The notes under the pieces: model-generated
Told to the model about the DNA's origin: nothing
Database searches by the model: none
What the model saw: only the letters and a program-made list of their open reading frames with translations
Position numbers and translations under genes: made by a program
Part shown: one piece after another, positions 26,910 to 36,482 of the stretch
Numbering within the stretch: position 1 is the first letter of the stretch
Layout of the letters: every line of letters begins with the position of its first letter
DNA from: Natronorubrum sediminis
GTDB taxonomy: Archaea; Halobacteriota; Halobacteria; Halobacteriales; Natrialbaceae
DNA: 64,000 nucleotides
Reading direction: 5' to 3'
NCBI RefSeq assembly: GCF_900108095.1
Contig: NZ_FNWL01000003.1
Location: 174,501-238,500 of the forward strand

Positions 26910-27656
26910 TCAGTCGTCGTGACGCGCCGAATTGTCCTGTGGCTCGTAGCCGAGGACGTCCTTCGCTCGCTCGAGCGAGTAGTACTTCCGGTCATTGTCG
27001 GAGATGCCGTAGACGATTTCGTAGTCGTAGTCGGCCCGAATACAGCGATCGAAGAGGTGTGCACAGTCGCGATAGGAGAGCCACATCGCCTGTCCACGCT
27101 CGTAGTCGATCGGCGGGTGACCCTCCGTGAGGTTGCCGATGCGGACGTTGACGACCGAGAGACCGTACTCGTCGTGGTAGTACCGACCGAGGGATTCTCC
27201 CGCGACCTTCGAGACGCCGTAGAGGTTCCCGGGGCGGGGGAGTTCCGTCCCGTCGAGTAAGTAATCGTCGTGCGTCCGATACATCTCGGGCGTCCGCTCG
27301 TCGGTCTCGTAGTGGCCGACGGCGTGATTCGAGGAAGCGAATGCGACCTTCTCGACGCCGGCGTCGATGGCGGCCTCGAAGACCGTCTGCGTGCCGTCGA
27401 TATTGTTCGTCAGGACGCTCTCCCAGGGCGCGGTCTTACGAGGGTCGCCCGCGAGGTGGAGCACGACGTCGATACCTTCCATCGCCTCGCGGACGGTATC
27501 GCCCTCGGTGATGTCCGCGACGACGAACTCGCCGGGATGGTCTTCCGTCGGCGGGTCACGATCTAACAACCGCCACTCGTGTTCGTCCGCGAGGCCCTCG
27601 AGGATGGCCTCTCCGACCCGCCCCGCAGCCCCAGTAAGCAGGACCGACTGTGCCAT
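26910..27656 (-). CDS. azf: NAD-dependent glucose-6-phosphate dehydrogenase Azf (extended SDR)
   Basis: A 248-residue NAD-binding protein with an N-terminal GAAGRVGEAIL dinucleotide loop and catalytic NLYGVSKVAGESLGRYYHDE (Tyr-x3-Lys). SSNHAVGHYETDERTPEMYR and AMWLSYRDCAHLFDRCI closely recall Azf, the archaeal glucose-6-phosphate dehydrogenase described in Haloferax volcanii, which feeds the oxidative pentose phosphate pathway. Other nucleoside-sugar epimerases share the fold, so the substrate is by recall of this subfamily only. I start at ATG 27656 (MAQSVLLTGAAG). Confidence 0.8.
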   Translation of the reverse strand: MAQSVLLTGAAGRVGEAILEGLADEHEWRLLDRDPPTEDHPGEFVVADITEGDTVREAMEGIDVVLHLAGDPRKTAPWESVLTNNIDGTQTVFEAAIDAGVEKVAFASSNHAVGHYETDERTPEMYRTHDDYLLDGTELPRPGNLYGVSKVAGESLGRYYHDEYGLSVVNVRIGNLTEGHPPIDYERGQAMWLSYRDCAHLFDRCIRADYDYEIVYGISDNDRKYYSLERAKDVLGYEPQDNSARHDD

Positions 27657-27754
27657 TCGTTCGGTGTGAGGGTAACGGGCGATAAGTACCATACGGTTCC
27701 GCGTCGATGGAACCGATCGGAATGCCCTTCCCTGACGCCCGCGAGGACGCACGT

Positions 27755-28120
27755 ATGTCGACCGACACGAGCCCCACCGACGCCGAAGCCGCCTGTTTCG
27801 AGGCGGGTATCAAGTTCGGAACGCTCTATCACCAGTTCGCCGGCACGCCGATTTCACTCGAGAGCGCACCCAGTCTCGCCACGGCGATGGAAGACTCGAT
27901 CGAGAACCAACCCCACTGCGACCGCGTCACCGTCTCCGTTCGAACCGACGAACTCGAGCCCGCACTCGCCGAGTCGGCGGCCGACTACACCGAGTTGACG
28001 GGTCGGTTTCTCGAGGTGGAGATCGTCGTCGACTATGAGGGCTGTGAGGTCCTGACGCGAATGGAGATGGAAGACGGCTATCCGTTGATGCGCATCGATT
28101 CGGTTCGCGGTCGACCCTAG
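27755..28120 (+). CDS. mptD: Archaeal dihydroneopterin aldolase MptD
   Basis: A 121-residue protein of the archaeal DHNA family (MptD), not related in sequence to bacterial FolB. It has ACFEAGIKFGTLYHQFAGTP, the E-x5 region VTVSVRTDEL and LTGRFLEVEIVVDYEGCEV. It splits 7,8-dihydroneopterin to 6-hydroxymethyl-dihydropterin in the pterin branch leading to folate-like cofactors. mptA, an earlier step, is at 59688. Starting at ATG 27755 avoids a non-family N-terminal extension. Confidence 0.85.
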   Translation: MSTDTSPTDAEAACFEAGIKFGTLYHQFAGTPISLESAPSLATAMEDSIENQPHCDRVTVSVRTDELEPALAESAADYTELTGRFLEVEIVVDYEGCEVLTRMEMEDGYPLMRIDSVRGRP

Positions 28121-28279
28121 CCACGCTTCCCGTTCGAAACTCACGGCAGACGCGAGCCGGACCGATCGACTACCCTTTCGAAATCCCGCTGCTGTTTCCG
28201 CAATATCGTCTCTCTCCAGCTAGTTTTCACTTTCACTTTCGGGCTACCTTTTAACCTCGGTCGTCGTGAAGACACCGAC

Positions 28280-28702
28280 ATGAGTCAAGCGACGCTCGGC
28301 GACGACGAGGAACTGTTCGGTGAAGCGGCCAACGAGATGCGCGAAGACGTGGAATCCTCACTCGAGGACGCCTGGGACGCCCTTCCAGCGGCGGACGAGA
28401 TCTGGGAAACCGACGCGGACAACGTATTGGGCGTACTCAACGGCCTCAAAACCGCACTCGACGTCGGTGACGCCGAGGACCACCTTCGTGACGCCAAAAA
28501 GTGGTTCACGATGGGCCAGCGAGCGGACGCCTTCGAGGACGCCGACGACCTCGAGGAGGAAATCGAGACGCTCGAGGAAGCCATCGGGGACATCGCCGAT
28601 GCGGGCGAGCAAGTCGGCGACCTCACCTCGACCATTCCGGCCCTCCGTGGCACGCTCGAGGATGCTGGTCCCGCTGGCGACGACGAGAAAGACGAAGAGT
28701 AA
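28280..28702 (+). CDS. DUF5790 family protein
   Basis: A 140-residue acidic, all-helical haloarchaeal protein starting MSQATLGDDEELFGEAANEM, with KKWFTMGQRADAFEDADDLE and a coiled-coil C-terminal region. This matches DUF5790 as I know it. Function unknown. A TATA-like CTTTTAACC lies about 30 bp upstream. Confidence 0.8.
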   Translation: MSQATLGDDEELFGEAANEMREDVESSLEDAWDALPAADEIWETDADNVLGVLNGLKTALDVGDAEDHLRDAKKWFTMGQRADAFEDADDLEEEIETLEEAIGDIADAGEQVGDLTSTIPALRGTLEDAGPAGDDEKDEE

Positions 28703-28815
28703 CGACCCGGTTCACGGTCGCCGAGACGAACATTCGTCCGAGTACCTTTCGAACGGTGGTCGCAGCCTCTGAGCCGTTCGCCCTTCCGTCCCAGCTCTGG
28801 TACCCGTCGCGGGTC

Positions 28816-29553
28816 TTATCGACGTTCTGGCCGCGAGATATCGCGCTCAGCGACTGCCTCGAGGAGGTCCGCGAGCGACGCTGCGGCCAGTTCGAGCAGT
28901 TCCTCGCCGCGTACCTCGTCGCCCGCCTCTGGATCGCCGACGACGCCGTTTTCCGTGAACTCCGCCGCGTCGTAGGCTAGATTCGCGTGGCTCTGCCACT
29001 CGCCCCAACCGTCGGCGCGGCCGTCCTGGGCCTCCTCGAGTCGGTCCTCGCGAACGAGGTCGGGTGCGCAGTGGCGAAGGAGTGCCGTCTCGAGTGGCCC
29101 GCCGTGGCCCATATCGCTCGAGTGGTCGCCGACGGCCTCGAACCAGGTGAACGGGACGGCGTACGCGTCGCCGCTTCGGGTGAGTCGACCGCCGAGCGCT
29201 CGCAGCGCGTCGACGTTACCGCCGTGGCCGTTGACCACCACGACTCGCTCGAGACCGTGGTGGGCGAGGCTCTCGATCGATTCGCGGACGTAGTCTCGGA
29301 ACGTGTCCTCGGACACCCACATTGTCCCGGGGAATTGGCGGTGTTCCTCGGCGATCCCGATCGGGATCGCCGGCGCACGGACGACCTCGAGATCGGTTTT
29401 CTCGAGGCCGGCGTCGGTGACGGCCTCCGCGGTGATCACGTCAGTTCCGAGGGGGGCGTGGGGGCCGTGTTGTTCCGTGCTGCCGACGGGGACGACCGCG
29501 AGATTCGTCTCGCAGTCGCGAACGTCGGTCCACGTCGCGTCACGTAAGTCCAT
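28816..29553 (-). CDS. Creatininase-family amidohydrolase
   Basis: A 245-residue metal hydrolase with PVGSTEQHGPHAPLGTD, VVVVNGHGGNVDALRAL and MGHGGPLETALLRH, which supply the usual metal-binding Glu, His and Asp. In archaea this family includes ArfB, the formamidase in riboflavin and F420 synthesis, and the haloarchaeal members are often assumed to be that; creatininase itself is the other option. The start is unsure: ATG 29553 or ATG 29580 nine codons earlier. Confidence 0.85.
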   Translation of the reverse strand: MDLRDATWTDVRDCETNLAVVPVGSTEQHGPHAPLGTDVITAEAVTDAGLEKTDLEVVRAPAIPIGIAEEHRQFPGTMWVSEDTFRDYVRESIESLAHHGLERVVVVNGHGGNVDALRALGGRLTRSGDAYAVPFTWFEAVGDHSSDMGHGGPLETALLRHCAPDLVREDRLEEAQDGRADGWGEWQSHANLAYDAAEFTENGVVGDPEAGDEVRGEELLELAAASLADLLEAVAERDISRPERR

Positions 29554-29793
29554 GTTGGTGTACTCCCACGGGAGCGGCATGAAACTCTCGGTAACCGGGT
29601 TCTCGGTCCGCTCTCCTCTCCGTCCCCACGGTGGCCTGACGAAGTTCACTCGTCGGCCAGTGCGACACTCTTCCGGTCACCGTACGTTTTCGAACACCAG
29701 AACCGAAAAATCACGGCGTAGCCCGCTGAACGGAACGAATACCGGCCATCAAGTACTTTCCGCTGTCCGTTCTAGCGTACGAGTGACTCCGCC

Positions 29794-30813
29794 GTGAACG
29801 CTGGTCTCTTTCCCGCTTGCTTCGATGCACTGCCCTTCGAAATCGCCCTAGTGGATACAGCAGGTACCATCGTGTACGCGAACGAAACGTGGGTCGAATT
29901 CGGCGATGTCAACGGGAACACCCACGATACCTGCTGGGTCGGCGAGAACTATCTTCGCGTTTGTCGCCGGGCCGAGGACTCGACGGCGACGCTGGTGGCA
30001 GACGGTATTGAGGCATTGCTGGCCGGAACGCGGACGCACTTCCAACTCGAGTACCCGTGTCACTCCCCCGACGAGTACCGTTGGTTCCACCTCGAAGCGA
30101 CGCCGCTTACGCACGACGGCGAACGGTACGCACTCCTCGCACACGTCGATATCACGACCCGAAAACAGGTCGAACTCCAGCGGGATACACAGATCGAACA
30201 ACTGAAAACGATCGTCACGGTACTCTCTCACGACATTCGAAACCCGCTCGCAGTTATTCAGGGATACGCAGCCAAACTCGAGACTGCTGAGGCTGATTCT
30301 GACGCGGTCGACGCGATCCAGGAAAGCGCAGATCGGATAGCTGATATGATCGAGTCGATCCTCGAGTTCGCCCGAACACAGAGCCTCAACGACGTCTCTC
30401 GGGTTACCGTAGCAGACGTTGCGCGGGAATCATGGGCGCAGACGGCGACCGTCGAGGCGTCGCTGACTATCGACTCGTCGCGTCCGTTCCTCGCCGACGA
30501 ATCCCTCCTCCACCAAGTGTTCGAAAACCTGTTTCGAAACGCCGTCGAACACGGCGGTCGAGGAGTTACAATTTGGGTTGGGACGACGGACGATGGTGTA
30601 TACGTCGAAGATGACGGCCCCGGAATTCCTGCGTCCCGGCGCGAGAAATTACAGGCGAACGAGGCGGGAGTAGGGACGAGCATCGGTGGGATTGGTCTCG
30701 CAATCGTCCGTGCAATCGTCACCGCACACGACTGGTCGTTCTCGCTCGAGGAGGGCCGAGAGGGTGGAACCCGCGTCGAAATCACTGGAATCGACTTTCT
30801 CGAAGCGACCTGA
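29794..30813 (+). CDS. PAS-domain sensor histidine kinase
   Basis: A 339-residue soluble kinase with no membrane segment. A PAS domain covers about residues 8-125 (IALVDTAGTIVYANETW; the closing strand YALLAHVDITTRKQ). The dimerisation domain has the H box LSHDIRNPL with H146; the ATPase domain has the N box at N249, G1 DDGPGIP (273-279) and GIGLAIVRAI. The start is GTG at 29794. No response regulator is adjacent, so its target is unknown. HDIRNP kinases are typical of haloarchaea. Confidence 0.93.
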   Translation: MNAGLFPACFDALPFEIALVDTAGTIVYANETWVEFGDVNGNTHDTCWVGENYLRVCRRAEDSTATLVADGIEALLAGTRTHFQLEYPCHSPDEYRWFHLEATPLTHDGERYALLAHVDITTRKQVELQRDTQIEQLKTIVTVLSHDIRNPLAVIQGYAAKLETAEADSDAVDAIQESADRIADMIESILEFARTQSLNDVSRVTVADVARESWAQTATVEASLTIDSSRPFLADESLLHQVFENLFRNAVEHGGRGVTIWVGTTDDGVYVEDDGPGIPASRREKLQANEAGVGTSIGGIGLAIVRAIVTAHDWSFSLEEGREGGTRVEITGIDFLEAT

Positions 30814-30927
30814 TTGACGCAGTCGTCTGCTTGCGCCGTCGACTCACCGACGCTTTCGCGCTCGTTGGTAAATCACTTGCAAGTGCGTGTGGTCACTGTC
30901 CTTTGTCCGTCGGTCGTATCGGTCGCT

Positions 30928-31893
30928 ATGTATCGCGGTGGCGATTTCCTCGAGGCGTTCCACGGCTCGCTCCCGGAGTGGCTATTGATTCTCGCCGCGT
31001 TCGTGACTCGATTCGGCGACGTCTGGGTTCTCATCTCGATGACGATTCTCGCGTCGTGGCTCCTGGCGTGGAAGAACGTCTCGGTCGGCCCTGCTCGAGC
31101 GAGAGACAGAACTACCGGCACGGAATCGCCACCCGGCGACTCGGCGTCGACGGACGGTGGCGGTGTCCCGTCTGCCGTCTGGCTCGTCGGTGTCGTCGTC
31201 GGCGGATTAGCCGCCATGACTGCGCTCAAGTACACCTTTCTGTTGCCACGGCCCGATCTACTCGCGCCGACTCCCGCTCTCTTACCCGCTGCGCTCGAGT
31301 CGACGTACGTCTCGACGGTGACTGTCGGCGGCTACGCCTTTCCGAGCGGGCACGCCTTCGGGGCCACCGTGGCGTACGGGGCACTCGCGATGGCGATTCC
31401 GTGGGGGGCTCGCCGAACCAGATTTGCCGTCGCCAGCGTCGTCATCGTCGCGATCAGCCTCTCGCGAGTCGTACTCGTCGTTCACTACCCGGGCGACATT
31501 GTCGCCGGGATGGTTATCGGCGCGAGCTATCTCGCGGCCGTCTGGTGGCTCCTCGAGCGCTCGCCGGTCGATCGGCAGACGACGGCGTTCGCCGTTGCTC
31601 TCGGCCTCGCACTCGTCGCGGTCGCCGTTAGCGGTGGTGCGGGCCGGTCGGTGACGTACGCCGCGCTCGCGGGCGGTGCGCTCGCGGGGTGGTCGATCGG
31701 TCGCCCGGACGCGGTCACCTTGCGCCAATCGACGCCTCTGCGCGCGTATCACGCCGGGTCCGGGACGCTCGTGCTCGCAATTCTCGTCGGTCTCGCCATC
31801 GTCAGTGACGTGCTCACGGTCGCGTGGGCTGGTGCACTCGGTGTGCTCGTCGTTGCACCGGCGCTCATCCTCCCGCGCCAACGGGACGCCTGA
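30928..31893 (+). CDS. PAP2-family membrane phosphatase
   Basis: A 321-residue membrane phosphatase with K101-x6-RP, PSGH at 139-142 and SR179-180 to H186 and D190. All catalytic residues are intact. Compared with the paralogue at 3495-4547 it has an inserted hydrophilic loop (about 52-80) between helices 1 and 2. It probably removes phosphate from lipid-linked substrates. I start at ATG 30928; the longer open frame overlaps the kinase's end and does not look coding. Confidence 0.88.
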   Translation: MYRGGDFLEAFHGSLPEWLLILAAFVTRFGDVWVLISMTILASWLLAWKNVSVGPARARDRTTGTESPPGDSASTDGGGVPSAVWLVGVVVGGLAAMTALKYTFLLPRPDLLAPTPALLPAALESTYVSTVTVGGYAFPSGHAFGATVAYGALAMAIPWGARRTRFAVASVVIVAISLSRVVLVVHYPGDIVAGMVIGASYLAAVWWLLERSPVDRQTTAFAVALGLALVAVAVSGGAGRSVTYAALAGGALAGWSIGRPDAVTLRQSTPLRAYHAGSGTLVLAILVGLAIVSDVLTVAWAGALGVLVVAPALILPRQRDA

Positions 31894-31952
31894 GCCCCGC
31901 TGTGGCTAGCGCAGGGCCAACTGGTTTCCGCCACGATCCGTTCACTTCGACT

Positions 31953-32297
31953 ATGACCGACGACAACCGTCAACTCGGCGTCGAACTCGGGGAACTCGGC
32001 GACGAACTCGAGTCCGCGGACTACCCCTTGAGCGAGGACGAACTGCTCGAGCGATACGGCGACGAGGAAATCGACATGGAAGGCGAGACGGCGACGCTCG
32101 AGGAACTGATCGGGCCACTCAACGAAGACGAGTACCGAGACTACGGCGAAGTCGAGCAGGCGATCATGAACATGGTCGGCGACGAGGCGATCGGGCGGAA
32201 GAACTACAGCGACCGAACGCCCCCTGCCGCGGGCGAGCAGCGCCAGGACGAGGGTGCACCGGATCAGGACGATCAGGAAGGCCAAGAGTCGTTCTAA
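31953..32297 (+). CDS. DUF5789 family protein
   Basis: A 114-residue acidic protein containing YPLSEDELLERYGDEEIDME and LEELIGPLNEDEYRDYGEVE, then a charged tail. This matches the haloarchaeal DUF5789 family of unknown role. A TATA-like box is not obvious. ATG 31953 (MTDDNRQLGVELG) is the sensible start. Confidence 0.8.
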   Translation: MTDDNRQLGVELGELGDELESADYPLSEDELLERYGDEEIDMEGETATLEELIGPLNEDEYRDYGEVEQAIMNMVGDEAIGRKNYSDRTPPAAGEQRQDEGAPDQDDQEGQESF

Positions 32298-32361
32298 GGT
32301 GTCGACGGCTCACGGCCATGGCCCGCGACGTCTGCACGACGTCCCCAACCCGAGTCAGCGC

Positions 32362-34305
32362 TCAGTCGTCGTCATCGGTACTGGCTTCCGTTCGCGCCTG
32401 TCGGCGCTGTGCGCGTTCGATGAACTCCTGGGGTAGCTCCTCGATTTCACCGGCCTGAACGCCCCAGAGGTGTGAGTAGAGCCCCCCGTTTTCCAGCAAC
32501 TCGCCGTGCGTACCGCGCTCGACGATTGCGCCGTCCTCGAGGACGAGGATCTGATCCGCATCCTTGATCGTCGAGAGTCGGTGGGCGATGGCGAACGTCG
32601 TTCTGTCTACGGTTAGATCGTCGATCGATCGCTGGATGAGCATCTCGGTCTCGGTGTCGACGTCGCTCGTAGCTTCGTCTAACACCAGGACGTCGGGATC
32701 TTTGAGCACCGCGCGGGCGATGGCGACGCGCTGACGTTGACCGCCTGAAAGTTTGACTCCACGTTCGCCGACCATCGTGTCGTAGCCGTCGGGGAGGTTC
32801 TGGATGAAGTCGTGGGCCTCAGCGGCCTTCGCCGCCTCGACGATCTCCTCTCGACTCGCATCGAACGTACCGTACGTGATGTTCTCCTCGACGGTGCCGT
32901 AGAAGAGGAACGACTCCTGGCCGACGTAGCCCATCGACTGGCGCAGACTCGCCAGCGAAACGTCGCGAATGTCCTGCTCGTCGACGCTGATCGCCCCGTC
33001 GTCGACGTCGTACAGCCGCAAGAGGAGTTTGAGGACGGTCGACTTCCCCGCGCCGGTCGGCCCGACGAGTGCGACCGTCTCGCCACCGTCGACCTCGAAG
33101 GAGATATCGTCGATGATTCGGTCGTTTTGTTCGTAGCTGAACGTAACGTCCTCGTACTCGACGCGACCGTCACTTACCTCGAGATCGGGGGCGCCCAGAT
33201 CGCGCTCGATTCGTCCCTGTTCGTCCATCAACCCGAAGATACGCTCGCTCGAGGCCTCCGCGCGCTGGTACATGTTGATGACCTGCCCGAACTGGGCCAT
33301 CGGCCAGACGAGTTGCTGGGTGTAGAGGATGAACGCGACGAACGTCCCAGTCTGGAGCGTGCCCGTAAACGGTCCCGGAGCCGTGCCCATGAGGACCCAG
33401 TAACCGCCGACGACGAACGTAAGCACGAAGCCGATTCCCGAGATGAGTTGGAGGCCGGGGAAAAAGCGGATCCGAAGCCAAATCGCTTCCCAGTTCGTAT
33501 CGTAGTACTTCTTCGAAACACCCTCGACGCGATCGGATTCGTAGCCCTCGGTGTTCGAGGACTTGATGACGCCGATGCCGCCCAAGTTATTCTCGAGTCT
33601 CGAGTTCACCTTTCCGACTGACGAGCGAACGGCGGCGTACTTGGGCTGAATCTTCTTGACGAAGATGTAGGTGAATATCGCGATCAGCGGAACCGGTGCG
33701 AGCGAAACCAGCGCGAGTTGCGGGTTGAGCCAGAACAGCAAGAAACCGATCCCGAAAACCATCACGATCAGCCGCGTTGCCGAATTCATCCCCTCGTTGA
33801 GAAAGCGCTCGAGTTGGTTGACGTCGTTGCTCAGGACGGACATCATCTCGCCGGTTTGCTTCGAGGCGAAGAACTCCATGTCCAGTCGCTGCATCTTGTC
33901 GTAGGTCGCGGTTCGGACATCGTGTTGAATGTCCTGCGAGAAGGCGTTGAACCCCCAGTTTCGCAGCCAGTGAAAGATCGCGCCGAGGGCGAACGAGCCG
34001 GCGATCGCGATGGTGACGAACGCGAACTGACTCTCCGGCGTCGTCGGCAGCCACGCGTCGGGCAGGACGACGAGTGGGACTTGCTCCGCGAAGACGGCAT
34101 CACCGAATATCGCGTCGATGGCAACTGCGAGCAAGAGCGCCGGCAACAGGTCCAACGCGCGGGCGAAGACGCTCGAGACGAGGCCGACGCTCACGGAGAA
34201 CCAGTAGGGGCGACCGTACTCGAAGAGCAACCGGCGCATCGGGCTCTCGACGTGTTCTCGTTGTTCCTCGAAGGGGTCGTCTTCCTCCCAGTCGACATCC
34301 GCCAT
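32362..34305 (-). CDS. ABC transporter with fused membrane and ATPase domains
   Basis: A 647-residue type IV exporter half-transporter. The membrane domain (about residues 25-340) has six helices and the coupling segment; the ATPase has Walker A VGPTGAGKST, signature LSGGQRQRVAIARAVLKDPD, Walker B VLVLDEATSDVD and the H loop AHRLSTIKDAD. It must act as a homodimer or with another half. The substrate, lipid or drug, is unknown. The upstream open frame is a shadow; ATG 34305 (MADVDWEEDDPF) is the start. Confidence 0.94.
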   Translation of the reverse strand: MADVDWEEDDPFEEQREHVESPMRRLLFEYGRPYWFSVSVGLVSSVFARALDLLPALLLAVAIDAIFGDAVFAEQVPLVVLPDAWLPTTPESQFAFVTIAIAGSFALGAIFHWLRNWGFNAFSQDIQHDVRTATYDKMQRLDMEFFASKQTGEMMSVLSNDVNQLERFLNEGMNSATRLIVMVFGIGFLLFWLNPQLALVSLAPVPLIAIFTYIFVKKIQPKYAAVRSSVGKVNSRLENNLGGIGVIKSSNTEGYESDRVEGVSKKYYDTNWEAIWLRIRFFPGLQLISGIGFVLTFVVGGYWVLMGTAPGPFTGTLQTGTFVAFILYTQQLVWPMAQFGQVINMYQRAEASSERIFGLMDEQGRIERDLGAPDLEVSDGRVEYEDVTFSYEQNDRIIDDISFEVDGGETVALVGPTGAGKSTVLKLLLRLYDVDDGAISVDEQDIRDVSLASLRQSMGYVGQESFLFYGTVEENITYGTFDASREEIVEAAKAAEAHDFIQNLPDGYDTMVGERGVKLSGGQRQRVAIARAVLKDPDVLVLDEATSDVDTETEMLIQRSIDDLTVDRTTFAIAHRLSTIKDADQILVLEDGAIVERGTHGELLENGGLYSHLWGVQAGEIEELPQEFIERAQRRQARTEASTDDDD

Positions 34306-34381
34306 TGCATTCGACTCCGGGACCGCCGCCAATAAGGGTTTTCGACGGCCCACTGTCCGAATTTCGAGGCGGACGAACACC

Positions 34382-34876
34382 TTACTCGTACTCGATTCCG
34401 ATCTCGTCACCGGCCTCGATGCCGTGTTCGTCGGCGTACCCCTCCGGTACCTCGAGCACCCACTGGGCTTGGCCGGTGTACTCGTGATCCTCGCCGTCTT
34501 CGTCGGCTGCGGGTTCGGGTGCCGTTTCGATCGACGTGATCTCGCCGTCGGCATCGACGAAGATGATGTCGATGCCAAAGTCCATATTCCGCATGACGTA
34601 CGTCCGCTCGTCCTCGTCGGAGTGGACGAAGAGCATGCCCGAATCGTCCTCGAGCGAGTCGTGATCGCTCAGCCCCGTGTAGCGCTCCGAGGCGGTGTCC
34701 GCGACTTCGGCGTCGACGGTCGCCAGTTCGTCGCCGTCGTCGCCGTCGATGAGTTGCACGTCGGCTCGATCCTCGTGCCACGGGGCGTCGAGAAACCCGA
34801 GCTGGAGGGTGACGAATCCGAGCACCGAGACGGCCGCGACGACCAGTAGCGCCTTCCAGACGGACTCGAGGACCAT
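34382..34876 (-). CDS. Membrane-anchored DUF192 protein
   Basis: A 164-residue protein with one N-terminal membrane helix (about residues 7-27) and an outward DUF192 domain: V-A-D-T-A-S-E-R-Y-T-G-L-S, SGMLFVHSDEDERTYVMRNM, IDIIFVDADGEITSIE, and WVLEVPEGYADEHGIEAGDE. Function is unknown. It is divergent from tRNA-Val with only 60 bp between. Confidence 0.9.
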   Translation of the reverse strand: MVLESVWKALLVVAAVSVLGFVTLQLGFLDAPWHEDRADVQLIDGDDGDELATVDAEVADTASERYTGLSDHDSLEDDSGMLFVHSDEDERTYVMRNMDFGIDIIFVDADGEITSIETAPEPAADEDGEDHEYTGQAQWVLEVPEGYADEHGIEAGDEIGIEYE

Positions 34877-34936
34877 ACCGGTAGCTTCACGCGAGAAAGT
34901 AAAGGTTATTCGCCCGGGGGAATTTCCTTCGAGTAC

Positions 34937-35010
34937 GGGCTCGTGGTCTAGCTGGTCATGACGCGGCCTTTACAAGGCCGAGGTCGGTGGTTCGAACCCG
35001 CCCGAGCCCA
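34937..35010 (+). tRNA. tRNA-Val (anticodon TAC)
   Basis: 74 nt with acceptor GGGCTCG paired to CGAGCCC, anticodon loop TTTACAA between CGGCC and GGCCG, and T loop GGTTCGAACCC. The discriminator is A and no CCA is encoded. Its 3' end is duplicated just downstream. Confidence 0.95.
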
Positions 35011-35136
35011 CTTCTGTCGCGAACAATGGTGAGCAGAGAAATCTATGCGAGCGGCGGTTCGAACCCTCTCAGTCCGCGCAGCGTCGCGAGCACGTCTGAT
35101 TTCGGTTCGAACCCGCCCGAGCCCAGTTCTGTCGCG
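34989..35136 (+). repeat. Duplicated tRNA-Val 3' tail
   Basis: The tRNA's last 22 bp plus 11 bp of flank (34989-35021, ending TTCTGTCGCG) recur at 35104-35136 with a single mismatch. Between them, at 35056-35076, is a looser copy GGTTCGAACCCTCTCAGTCCG. The spacing of the good copies is 115 bp. This looks like leftover attachment sites. Confidence 0.8.
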
Positions 35137-35846
35137 GGCAATCCCGTCCAACCCTCGCTCTCGAGGACACGGTCCGAGAATCTGCACCGAACTCGAGAGG
35201 CTTCAGGAACCGTTCGACCTGCCCGTAACGTGAGGTGAGCACACCAACGATCACGGCGAATAGTCACTCGAGGATCACAATCGCCGTACACGCAACGTAG
35301 ACCACGTCCGCTATCGTTTTGCGACGGCGTCGAGCCACCGCGAAGACCAGAGCCACTCTGTGGACGACGATTCGCCGTCCGGATCTGCCTCGATTCGCAC
35401 GCCGACGACTCCGTCCATCGACTGTGGGTTCCACTCCTCCTGGACGGGCGTCGGACGAAACCGGTCGTCGTCTCGAGACTCCAGCATCGTTCTCGTCGAT
35501 TCTGTGATGGCGGGCGTGGTTAGTTACGCACACCCGAACGATTCGCTTTCCCGAGTAACCTGTGATAGTGTCCGAAAGTGCAACTGGCCATTCCGAGTAT
35601 TGATTGATGAGCGACGAGTTCAATCACGTCCACGTCAGTGTGGATCAGTTCGTCCAGTCGTGAGACTATTCACTCGAAGTAACTCGAGACTACGAACGGC
35701 GGTTCTTCGACTCGCAGACACGTCCTTTAGCGTTCGATACGCAGCCGATGTGTGAGGGACTCAACCCCGAACGCTTCCGAAAACCAGCTCCACAACCCCT
35801 CGAGTCATCCGGTGTCGATTCCGTCTCTAATCTGCTCATTCGGTCG
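35137..35846. other. Gene-poor region downstream of tRNA-Val
   Basis: About 700 bp with no long convincing gene. One short minus-strand frame (35311-35487, listed separately) has good haloarchaeal codon use. The remainder has mixed composition and no repeat I could match. Confidence 0.45.
35311..35487 (-). CDS. Possible small acidic protein
   Basis: A 58-residue frame from ATG 35487 to TAG. It reads MLESRDDDRFRPTPVQEEWN, then MDGVVGVRIEADPDGESSST and ends WLDAVAKR. Third-position GC is high and the acid/base balance is haloarchaeal, which favours true coding, but there is no family match, and overlapping frames exist. It could also be the broken end of a longer gene in this disturbed region. 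Confidence 0.35.
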   Translation of the reverse strand: MLESRDDDRFRPTPVQEEWNPQSMDGVVGVRIEADPDGESSSTEWLWSSRWLDAVAKR

Positions 35847-36293
35847 TTAATGCTTCAACCGAGCCACGTTCTCTCGAATCTGGCCCAGCAATCCCTCTCC
35901 GGATTCTTGCTCGAGTGCGGCGTGTAACATCGAATTTTCCGGTTCGTCCTTGATGACGACGCGGAGGTAGGGCTCGAGTTGGGTGAAATTGCTTGCGAGC
36001 ACGACGGTGTGATTCTCTTCGTCGTGGTCGACGACGCCTGCGTCGGCCAGTTTCGGGACGTGGCACTGTACCGACGAGACGTAGACGCTCTTGTACTCGT
36101 TTTTTGCGACCTCCTCCGGCGGCACGTCGTGTTCCCACCCAGCGACCTGCTCGGCTAACGTCGACAACTCGATTGGATGTTCTTGGCCCCGCAGCGCGTA
36201 GAGGAGGTACCGTCGCCGGCGGTTAGCCAGCAACTCGAGGATGGTGTCTGCAGAGAGTTCTTGCTCCCCCTGACTCGAGGTAAGTGTATCCAT
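35847..36293 (-). CDS. Winged-helix protein (DUF7344-type)
   Basis: A 148-residue predicted transcription regulator. It has ILELLANRRRRYLLYAL, then ELSTLAEQVAGWEHDVPPEE and V-S-S-V-Q-C-H-V-P-K-L-A-D-A-G-V-V-D, the helix-turn-helix and start of the wing seen in the haloarchaeal DUF7344 family. These proteins are numerous in haloarchaea and their targets are mostly unknown. Confidence 0.88.
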   Translation of the reverse strand: MDTLTSSQGEQELSADTILELLANRRRRYLLYALRGQEHPIELSTLAEQVAGWEHDVPPEEVAKNEYKSVYVSSVQCHVPKLADAGVVDHDEENHTVVLASNFTQLEPYLRVVIKDEPENSMLHAALEQESGEGLLGQIRENVARLKH

Positions 36294-36482
36294 AACATGG
36301 TATTACCCGCCAGACCGGAAAAGGGTGTCTTGAATATCCCGAAATCCAACAGACTGCGGGAAATAGATGGTGAACGTGATAGTATGGTCTCCGTTTCTAT
36401 CCGATACGAACTCTTCCTGTCGAATTCCTCCACACATTTTGAATGGTACTAATCCACACGATTCGGATCTCCGATTCGAAAT

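Noticed and set aside
29794-31893. Kinase and PAP2 phosphatase as one signalling operon
   Set aside because: The genes are about 115 bp apart and no functional link is seen; adjacency is not enough.
35264-35623. 119-residue minus-strand open frame
   Set aside because: Arg-rich composition typical of an off-frame reading; the overlapping 58-residue frame has better codon use.
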